The notes below the pieces were generated by a model. The model was not told the DNA's origin and did no database searches. It was given only the letters and a program-made list of their open reading frames with translations. A stretch of 64,000 nt of DNA, taken from NCBI RefSeq assembly GCF_902753875.1, contig NZ_CADDTS010000006.1, forward strand, positions 1-64,000, given 5' to 3'. The first letter of the stretch is position 1. Every line of letters starts with the position of its first letter. Below, piece by piece: positions 57,701-64,000 of this stretch. This stretch comes from Acinetobacter bouvetii. GTDB lineage: Bacteria > Pseudomonadota > Gammaproteobacteria > Pseudomonadales > Moraxellaceae. The translations under genes were made by a program, and so were the position numbers.

Positions 57701-58249
57701 TTAGACGAGATTTGCTTCTTCAGAAACAATCATATGTAAGATTTTTTGCGCCAAATCACGAGCAGCACCCTGATTTGTTTCAATAATATAATGTGCAACT
57801 TCACGATACAAAGGATCGCGAATTGCCAATAAATCACGTAACTTTTGTTCAGGATTTTCAACTTGCAAGAGAGGACGGTTTTTATCCCGATAGGTACGCT
57901 GTAATTGAATTTCGACAGGAGTATAGAGATAGACAACGATTCCACGTTGCTTGAGAAATGCACGATTAGGAGCTTGGGTCACCGCCCCACCACCGGTTGC
58001 AAGAACCAGGTGTGAACGAGCAGTGAGTTCATCAATCACCATCGTTTCACGGTTACGAAACCCCTTTTCACCTTCTTTTTCAAAAATCCAAGGGATCGTA
58101 GCACCTGTTTTACGTTCAATCTCCTGATCACTATCAAGAAACTCTCGCCCTAACAGTTCCGCTAAATGACGACCAACAGTTGTTTTCCCAGCCCCCATTG
58201 GCCCTACCAAATAGACATTTGGTAGGGTTTCAAACTCATTGCTTGGCAA
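57701..58249 (-). CDS. aroK: Shikimate kinase AroK
   Basis: This 182-residue kinase phosphorylates shikimate. The P-loop is [18 protein letters not shown]; shikimate residues are in [11 protein letters not shown] and FRNRE, and ATGGGAV is present. The start must be a TTG at 58249 with AGGTGA upstream: no ATG or GTG lies in frame before the P-loop. The rare start codon may limit expression. It links the secretin gene pilQ with aroB. Confidence 0.95.
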   Translation of the reverse strand: MPSNEFETLPNVYLVGPMGAGKTTVGRHLAELLGREFLDSDQEIERKTGATIPWIFEKEGEKGFRNRETMVIDELTARSHLVLATGGGAVTQAPNRAFLKQRGIVVYLYTPVEIQLQRTYRDKNRPLLQVENPEQKLRDLLAIRDPLYREVAHYIIETNQGAARDLAQKILHMIVSEEANLV

Positions 58250-58285
58250 GGAGTCACCTATTTATTTTGTTAAATTCAAAATATA

Positions 58286-60457
58286 TTAATGATTTCTTGA
58301 AACACTGTCATTAACAATTCGTGGTGTAACAAAAATCAATAGTTCACTCTTGTTATCCGATTTCACATCTTTACGGAACAAACGTCCTAAATATGGAATA
58401 TCTCCCAAGAATGGTACTTTGGTTTGTTGATTAATGGTTTGCTGTTCAAAAATACCACCCAGAACTACCGTCTCTCCATTATCCACCAGTACATTGGTGT
58501 TGATTTCATTTTTGTTAATGGTGTACTGCCCCGTTGGTGTTGCATTACCTATCGAGTCATTTTTGATTTGCAAGTTCATTTGAACCTTGCCTTCAGGTGT
58601 GATACTTGGCGTCACATCAAGACTTAAAGTCGCATCAACAAATTCTGTTTTTGAAACAGCATTTACACCACCACCCTCAGCTGATTGATAAGGAATCTGT
58701 GTACCTGACGCGACTTTTGCCTGCTGCTTATCCGCAGTCAACACTTTTGGCGTAGAGATGACTTCACCATAACCATCAGCCTGCAGTGCTGACAACTCAA
58801 GATCCAGCATGAAATCAGACAGGCTGATCAGACCAAAGGCAATTTTGCTTGCTCCTGTGGCAGTTACACCCAAATCCACATTCAAATTGTCAGGTCGTTG
58901 AATCGTATATTTACCATCATCACTTGGAGTTTTCAAATCCCATAAAGTGGTATCACTACCACCGACCAGCAAATCATTATTTTGATTAATCCCTTGAGAC
59001 AAAATACCCCACTTCACACCCATCTGCTTACTGAACTCAGTAGATGCGCGGACAATACGTGCTTCAACCATGACCTGTTTTACTGACACATCCAGCAAAT
59101 CAATCATCTTACGAATTTGATCAATTTTTGTAGAAGTATCATTCACAATAATAGTATTTGTACGTGGATCTGTAGAAATCGTGCCTCGCGGACTAAGTAA
59201 ACTACCTACACTATCACCTAAAGGATCCGTTGCAGTACCACCGGAAGTATTTGATCCGTTGGATGCATTTTTACCATTGGTAATCAATTTTTCTATATCA
59301 GTCGCTTTTGCATAGCTAAGTTGAATATATTCGGTTTGCAAAGGCGCCAGTTTGACACTTTGTGCCAGTGCTTTCGCCTCTTCCTCTTCAGCCTTAATCA
59401 GTTCTGACACCGGTGCAATCCAGATCACATTACCATTACGACGCTTGTCCAGATTTTTAGTCTTTAAAATGATATCCAAGGCCTGATCCCAAGGAACATC
59501 TTTCAGACGTAAAGTAATATTACCTTGGACACTGTCAGCAGTGACCATATTGATGCCGGTAAAGTCTGCCAACAACTGTAGTACACGTCGCACTTCAATA
59601 TCTTGGAAATCCAGAGAAATCTTTTTACCTGTATAAGTATTGGCAGCCTTAGGCTTAAGTGGATTTTTATCTTCTGGACGTTTGAGACTAATCGTTAACT
59701 TATTATCAGTCTGATAAGCCATATATTCATAGCTACCCGATGTCTGAATGGTAATAACACCATTTCCGCCATCATTCTGAGCATCAACTGTTGATACAGG
59801 TGTCGCAAAATCATTCACGTTTAAACGGCGTGCCAGATGGGTTGGTACTTTATTACCTAAAGTTCTTACAACAACTTTACTACCTTGTTGCTGCACATCG
59901 ACCGGCGTATTACTTCCTAACAAATCAACAACAACCTGACCTTCACCCTGACTGCCACGCTGAAAACCGATATTAGAAATGCCTTGCGCAATTTTTTGAG
60001 CCACTACAGGTTGTGCAGCAAAATCATTCCCAGCCGAATTAATTTTGAGAATAAAAGTATTACCTTCAACGCGCGTAGTAAAAGCACCAGCATCTGTTAA
60101 ATTAACAGTTAAACGTGAACGCTGTGCATCAGAACTGACATCTATAGAACTTGCTTCTTTAGTAGCAACAGGAATGCTATTTTGATGGAGATTCTGCTGT
60201 GCCTTATCAAAATCAAGAATCAGACGTGATGGCTGTTCAAGTTGATATGCTTGAGGCTGTGGTGGCAAACCATTAAACATCACACGAATTTCTGTACCCT
60301 GACCTGCGATCTGCATTGGTACGATATTTGTAATACTGACCTGTGCATTGGCAACTTGCATAACTGCTATTGCAACAGCACCCATAGAAAATTGACGAAA
60401 CAAATGGTTCATTGTATTACCATCCCCAAATATAAAATCTTTAAAACTATTATTCAT
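58286..60457 (-). CDS. pilQ: Type IV pilus secretin PilQ
   Basis: This 723-residue outer-membrane channel lets pili and DNA through. The N-terminal part has two AMIN-type peptidoglycan-binding domains (residues about 40-290), then a secretin N0/N1 region (DFQDIEVRRVLQLLADFTGINMV) and the secretin core with VPFLGDIPYLGRLFR and ELLIFVTPRIV. The start at 60457 has AAGGA and follows pilP by 17 bases; an ATG at 60412 gives a more typical signal peptide (MNHLFRQFSMGAVAIAV) and may be the true start. ComQ in A. baylyi. Confidence 0.95.
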   Translation of the reverse strand: MNNSFKDFIFGDGNTMNHLFRQFSMGAVAIAVMQVANAQVSITNIVPMQIAGQGTEIRVMFNGLPPQPQAYQLEQPSRLILDFDKAQQNLHQNSIPVATKEASSIDVSSDAQRSRLTVNLTDAGAFTTRVEGNTFILKINSAGNDFAAQPVVAQKIAQGISNIGFQRGSQGEGQVVVDLLGSNTPVDVQQQGSKVVVRTLGNKVPTHLARRLNVNDFATPVSTVDAQNDGGNGVITIQTSGSYEYMAYQTDNKLTISLKRPEDKNPLKPKAANTYTGKKISLDFQDIEVRRVLQLLADFTGINMVTADSVQGNITLRLKDVPWDQALDIILKTKNLDKRRNGNVIWIAPVSELIKAEEEEAKALAQSVKLAPLQTEYIQLSYAKATDIEKLITNGKNASNGSNTSGGTATDPLGDSVGSLLSPRGTISTDPRTNTIIVNDTSTKIDQIRKMIDLLDVSVKQVMVEARIVRASTEFSKQMGVKWGILSQGINQNNDLLVGGSDTTLWDLKTPSDDGKYTIQRPDNLNVDLGVTATGASKIAFGLISLSDFMLDLELSALQADGYGEVISTPKVLTADKQQAKVASGTQIPYQSAEGGGVNAVSKTEFVDATLSLDVTPSITPEGKVQMNLQIKNDSIGNATPTGQYTINKNEINTNVLVDNGETVVLGGIFEQQTINQQTKVPFLGDIPYLGRLFRKDVKSDNKSELLIFVTPRIVNDSVSRNH

Positions 60458-60474
60458 TTTTATTCCTTTTAAAC

Positions 60475-61002
60475 TTAAGGCGCCGGTCCAATTAATACCA
60501 GACTTCTTGGACGTTCCACGTATCCCTCTCGCCCATCTGGAATAATTTCCACAAGATCAATTTGCGTAGGAGTAATATTAATCACACGTCCGTGATTCAT
60601 CCCCATATAACTACCGCGCTGTACCCGCTCAATTTCACCATCAGGTGTCTGGATTAATGCCAAAATCTGTCCAGACTGGCTACGCATACTACCCTTCATG
60701 TTTAAGGATTCTATTGCGTAGCTTTCTAAAGGCTGAAGCTGACGTGACAAATTAGGGTAAACACGTTTGCCAGCCATAATTTTTAATTCAGCAGCCAGCG
60801 AACTAGGAACAAAAGGACTTTTGAGCTGGTGAGCCGAGTAATTGAATGTCGGAACTGGTGGAAAAACCGGTGCAGGCTCAATAGCCAAAGGCGGTTGATT
60901 ACGAATATTTGCCATTTGCTCATTTACCGCATCAATGCGCGAATCACATCCGACAAACAACAAACCCACCATCATGCTGAGAGAAATATTTTGTATTTTC
61001 AT
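60475..61002 (-). CDS. pilP: Type IV pilus inner-membrane lipoprotein PilP
   Basis: This 175-residue lipoprotein (lipobox LFVGC) couples the PilMNO platform to PilQ. The homology-region domain shows LKSPFVPSS, YAIESLNMKGSM and VQRGSYMGMNHGRVI, all typical. Its ATG overlaps the pilO stop by one base. ComL of A. baylyi corresponds to it. Confidence 0.94.
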   Translation of the reverse strand: MKIQNISLSMMVGLLFVGCDSRIDAVNEQMANIRNQPPLAIEPAPVFPPVPTFNYSAHQLKSPFVPSSLAAELKIMAGKRVYPNLSRQLQPLESYAIESLNMKGSMRSQSGQILALIQTPDGEIERVQRGSYMGMNHGRVINITPTQIDLVEIIPDGREGYVERPRSLVLIGPAP

Positions 61003-61724
61003 TACTGTGCCCCTCCAGCCGTAGCAGTTGAATTAGCATCAGCAGCTTGAGCATCTGCAGCTCCAATATAGCGATATGTTTTTGCCTTAACACTGTAATT
61101 TACTTGAGGAATTTCAGACTTCTTCTCTTTATTTTCAGTTGCTGTAATATCAAAATCGTGCAAAGTGACAATACGAGGCAATGCCGCAATACCGCTAACA
61201 AAAGAACCAAAAGCGTGATAATCACCTGTTGCTTCAATAGCAATCGGCTGTTCGATAAAGAACTCTTGTTTTATTTCATTTTCTAAACGAATATTTTTGA
61301 ATTTCAAGCCAGAGTTCACACCAGTGACGTTGATATCCTCAACCAATCCTGGAATTTCCGTTTCCTTAGGCAATTGTTCCAGTTGCTGATTGAAATTCGC
61401 TTCCATTTCCTGCAACTGAGCTTGTAATTGCTGCAAATTACGAAGTTTGGAATCTTTTTCACGAAACTCGTTGAGCAAATTTTGCTCTTGAGCAGCAGCA
61501 TTAGAAATATCGTCTAATTTACCTTTAATTGCTAAAAAATAACCCAATAACCCAATCATCAATACAATTAAAATCCAACAAGTGATTTTAACGGATAATG
61601 GCCAGCTCCCGTAGTTATTCATATCCAAAGTATTGAACTGCTGCAGGAACTTGTCCAGCGTCAATTTCTTTTTCGTTACAACAGCTTCATTTGGATTTAA
61701 TTCATCAAATTCATCGAGACTCAT
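61002..61724 (-). CDS. pilO: Type IV pilus assembly protein PilO
   Basis: This 240-residue bitopic protein has an 80-residue cytoplasmic part, a transmembrane helix (ITCWILIVLMIGLLGYFLA), a coiled coil (residues about 80-130) and a ferredoxin-like periplasmic domain ending with FDITATENKEK. It pairs with PilN. The ATG overlaps the pilN stop by four bases. The C-terminal tail is Ala-rich. Confidence 0.94.
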   Translation of the reverse strand: MSLDEFDELNPNEAVVTKKKLTLDKFLQQFNTLDMNNYGSWPLSVKITCWILIVLMIGLLGYFLAIKGKLDDISNAAAQEQNLLNEFREKDSKLRNLQQLQAQLQEMEANFNQQLEQLPKETEIPGLVEDINVTGVNSGLKFKNIRLENEIKQEFFIEQPIAIEATGDYHAFGSFVSGIAALPRIVTLHDFDITATENKEKKSEIPQVNYSVKAKTYRYIGAADAQAADANSTATAGGAQ

Positions 61725-62374
61725 TGTGCTGCCCCCGCTGTTGAATTAGCTGTATTTTGTTGCCCTTCAGGTTGTGCTTCTGGCGTGGCTAGCTGTGCAA
61801 TCTGATCTAAATCGGCAGTCACAACAAACGAACCATAATTTTCTTCAACACGTGGCACCACAGAACTTGGAGCTTTATCTTTTTTCTCTTCAACAGCTAA
61901 AAAAGAATTCATAAAGGCATTACGATACCAGGCAGATGCTTCTAAATTACGTAAAAACTCAGCCACAGTATTCGGACTTTCAGCCTTACCTTCAATCGTG
62001 AATTTATCCCCGGTACGAACAAATCTAGTAATATACAAACTACCTGGTGTTACACGAACCAATTCATCAATCAGGCGTACAGTAACCGGACGCTGCCCTT
62101 GTAAACCTTGAATCAGCTTCATGCGCTCAATAATCGCATTACGCTGCGCTTCTAAACCTTCTAATGATTTAAGTTGCACATCAAGATTCTGATTAGTACT
62201 GCTAATTAACTGGTTTGCCTGTTCCTGATCTTCTAGTTTGTGATCATAATAAAACCATGACAAAGTAACCGCCAAAGCCCCGATTAATGCAGCCGCAATA
62301 CAAATTGCAATAAATTCTTTTTTTCGTTTCTCTCTTAGCTCATCACGCCAAGGGAGTAAGTTAATTCTTGCCAT
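61721..62374 (-). CDS. pilN: Type IV pilus assembly protein PilN
   Basis: This 217-residue protein starts with the conserved PilM-binding peptide MARINLLPWRDELREKRK, then a transmembrane helix (FIAICIAAALIGALAVTL), a coiled coil and a periplasmic domain with VTPGSLYITRF and AEFLRNLEASAWYRN. It links cytoplasmic PilM to PilO and PilP. Its ATG overlaps the pilM stop by one base. Confidence 0.96.
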   Translation of the reverse strand: MARINLLPWRDELREKRKKEFIAICIAAALIGALAVTLSWFYYDHKLEDQEQANQLISSTNQNLDVQLKSLEGLEAQRNAIIERMKLIQGLQGQRPVTVRLIDELVRVTPGSLYITRFVRTGDKFTIEGKAESPNTVAEFLRNLEASAWYRNAFMNSFLAVEEKKDKAPSSVVPRVEENYGSFVVTADLDQIAQLATPEAQPEGQQNTANSTAGAAQ

Positions 62375-63435
62375 TAATCAAAACTCCTTAATGCCAAACC
62401 ACATGCCACCATGAGTGAAGAAGCATCATTCTCTATTTTTTTAATATCGATTTGTGGAGAAAACCCCATTTGCAAAAATGGGTTGGCAATCGTCACGCGA
62501 TAACCCAGTTTTTGTTGTAATAACTTCGCTAGCCCCGGAATGTTGGCATTACCCCCTGCCAAAAGGATATGATCAATTTCATTAAACTGTGAAGATGAAA
62601 AAAAGAACTGCAATGATCGTGCGGCTTGCTGAACCACAGCTTCAAGGAAAGGCTCCAGCACTTCAACATCATAGTCATCAGGCAATGAACGGCTCTTCTT
62701 GGCACGTCCTGCTTCCTCGAAAGACAAGCCATAGCGATTTTGTATTTCTTGAGTGAGCTGTTTACCGCCAAACACCTGCTCTCGGGTATAAATCACTTTA
62801 TTATTTTGCATTACAGACAGGGTCGTCATGGTATGACCAATATCTAAAATACCGACCGTGTTTACCCCCATTGGCAGGGTATCAGAAAATACCTGATAAG
62901 CATTTTCGATTGCAAAACTTTCAACATCTGCGGTTTTAGGTGTAAGGTTCGCCAGCTCCAGTACCTCGGCACGTGCTTCTACATTTTCCAGGCGAGTCGC
63001 CACCAAAAGCACATTAACCCGATTAGGATTGGCCAAACGATCTGGAAGGACTTCAAAATCCAGGCTGGCTTCATCTAGAGGGAAAGGAATATATTGTTCC
63101 GCATCCATACGAATTTGAACTTCACGCTCATCATCCGTCATATCAGCATCCATCTCAATGGTTTTAGTAATTACCATAGAGGTTGGAATAGCCAGGGCTG
63201 CATCTTTAGATTGTGTATTGGCAAGATTAATCGCCCGCTCTAATGCATCACCCACTGCTTCTGGATTTAAAATATTTTTTTCAACAACACTACCTTCAGG
63301 CAGAGGAACCAGTGCATAACTGTCTACCCAATACCTGTTACCGCTTTTAACAGAAAGTTCTAAAACTTTAACAGAAGTAGAACTAATATCTACTCCTACT
63401 AACCCCTTATTCGGCTTACGATATAACCTGAGCAC
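62374..63435 (-). CDS. pilM: Type IV pilus actin-like protein PilM
   Basis: This 353-residue actin-like ATP-binding protein has GLVGVDISSTSVKVLEL, VGILDIGHTMTTLSV and ILLAGGNANIPGL as the nucleotide-binding blocks. It binds the PilN N-terminus on the cytoplasmic face. The start is GTG at 63435 with AGGA eight bases upstream. First gene of the pilMNOPQ operon (comMNOLQ in A. baylyi), divergent from the PBP1A gene, as in most gammaproteobacteria. Confidence 0.96.
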   Translation of the reverse strand: MLRLYRKPNKGLVGVDISSTSVKVLELSVKSGNRYWVDSYALVPLPEGSVVEKNILNPEAVGDALERAINLANTQSKDAALAIPTSMVITKTIEMDADMTDDEREVQIRMDAEQYIPFPLDEASLDFEVLPDRLANPNRVNVLLVATRLENVEARAEVLELANLTPKTADVESFAIENAYQVFSDTLPMGVNTVGILDIGHTMTTLSVMQNNKVIYTREQVFGGKQLTQEIQNRYGLSFEEAGRAKKSRSLPDDYDVEVLEPFLEAVVQQAARSLQFFFSSSQFNEIDHILLAGGNANIPGLAKLLQQKLGYRVTIANPFLQMGFSPQIDIKKIENDASSLMVACGLALRSFD

Positions 63436-63600
63436 AATATAATTCCTATTATTTTTTTATCCCCAATAAAAGTAACCTACTAATCAGTGTTGGTCTATAA
63501 TTTTATGCAGATACAATAACTCATCTAACAATCTGCATGTGTAAAGGCTATACTGACCGCCAATTAGTTTGCCATTAGCTCTTATTAAAACTTACTTGTT

Positions 63601-64000
63601 ATGAAAAAGCTATCTCGTTCGGGCCATGTTCATCCATTTTTTTTGATCATAATTATAGTTTTGGTCTCAATTCCGATGGGATTTTATGGCATGTATCTCT
63701 ATATTGCCCCATCGCTACCCAAAATGACCACCTTAAAAAAGGCGCCGTTATTAAAACCTTTACAGGTTTACAGTGCTGATAATGAGCTAATTGCTGAGTA
63801 TGGCGGCAAATTATCTGTGCCGGTGGAATACAAACAGATTCCTAAACCCTTTATTTACGCCTTTCTTGCTGCAGAGGATTCCTCATTCTTTGAACACAGT
63901 GGGATTAGTTTTAAAGGTTTAGGCCGTGCTGTCAGTGAAACCATTACCGGTTCCAATGTACAAACCGGTGGTTCGACCATCACCATGCAGGTGGCAAAAA
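63601..64000 (+). CDS. mrcA: Penicillin-binding protein 1A, N-terminal part
   Basis: The first 133 codons of a class A penicillin-binding protein run off the right edge. After a short basic start comes a signal-anchor helix (FFLIIIIVLVSIPMGFYG), then the GT51 glycosyltransferase domain with AAEDSSFFEHSGISFKGLGR, carrying the catalytic Glu, and QTGGSTITMQVAK. PBP1A polymerises and crosslinks peptidoglycan. Position divergent from pilM is classic for PBP1A (ponA/mrcA). Confidence 0.94.
   Translation, partial: MKKLSRSGHVHPFFLIIIIVLVSIPMGFYGMYLYIAPSLPKMTTLKKAPLLKPLQVYSADNELIAEYGGKLSVPVEYKQIPKPFIYAFLAAEDSSFFEHSGISFKGLGRAVSETITGSNVQTGGSTITMQVAK

Overview
The window looks like chromosomal DNA of an Acinetobacter species (Moraxellaceae). 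The clues are moderately AT-rich DNA, the split arrangement of type IV pilus (T4P) and competence genes known from Acinetobacter, a chaperone gene ahead of a family I lipase, a SpoT with a decayed synthetase domain, and neighbour pairs such as gmk-rpoZ-spoT-ridA and pilMNOPQ-aroK-aroB. No rRNA, tRNA, CRISPR array or prophage was seen. One insertion-sequence end sits at the left edge.

Layout. (1) 0-1.2 kb: right end of an insertion sequence that cuts off the tail of an AbiH-type phage-defence gene, which also carries a frameshift in a run of nine A. (2) 1.2-11.3 kb: housekeeping and accessory genes. These are a small lipoprotein, a FAD-linked D-2-hydroxyacid dehydrogenase divergent from serA, two RhtA-like exporters flanking a large Cys-rich lipoprotein, a structured dispersed repeat, a hemerythrin protein, a TauE/SafE permease and truB. 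(3) 11.4-14.8 kb: lipase chaperone and two tandem secreted lipases. (4) 14.8-17.0 kb: rpsP-rimM-trmD-rplS. (5) 17.1-25.3 kb: minor pilin and PilY1 operon (fimT/fimU-pilV-pilW-pilX-pilY1 and two PilE-like pilins). (6) 25.4-31.4 kb: ispH, gmk, rpoZ, spoT, ridA, then the iron genes bfd and bfr. (7) 31.4-45.2 kb: a pilin and glycan island. It starts with a PglL-type O-oligosaccharyltransferase, runs through six glycosyltransferases, UDP-galactopyranose mutase, a PglK-like ABC flippase and a methyltransferase relic, and ends with a GT-C/TPR membrane protein directly downstream of the major pilin. The pilin has a good sigma-54 promoter. (8) 45.3-49.3 kb: LemA and two TPM proteins, a second copy of the dispersed repeat, and a PF10118 diiron-type protein. 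(9) 49.3-55.3 kb: gltBD. (10) 55.7-63.4 kb: pilMNOPQ-aroK-aroB-SPOR operon, divergent from a PBP1A gene that runs off the right edge.

How the parts fit. Three T4P loci lie here: the assembly and secretin operon, the minor pilins with the PilY1 adhesin, and the major pilin. Together they supply much of a twitching and DNA-uptake machine. The island around the major pilin carries what is needed to build, flip and transfer a galactofuranose-containing glycan, plus a second apparent lipid-phosphate-sugar route (DPM1-like GT2 plus GT-C). I read it as a pilin and protein O-glycosylation locus with two transferases of different families. This is the most interesting system in the window. It is inferred from gene content and order and has not been tested.
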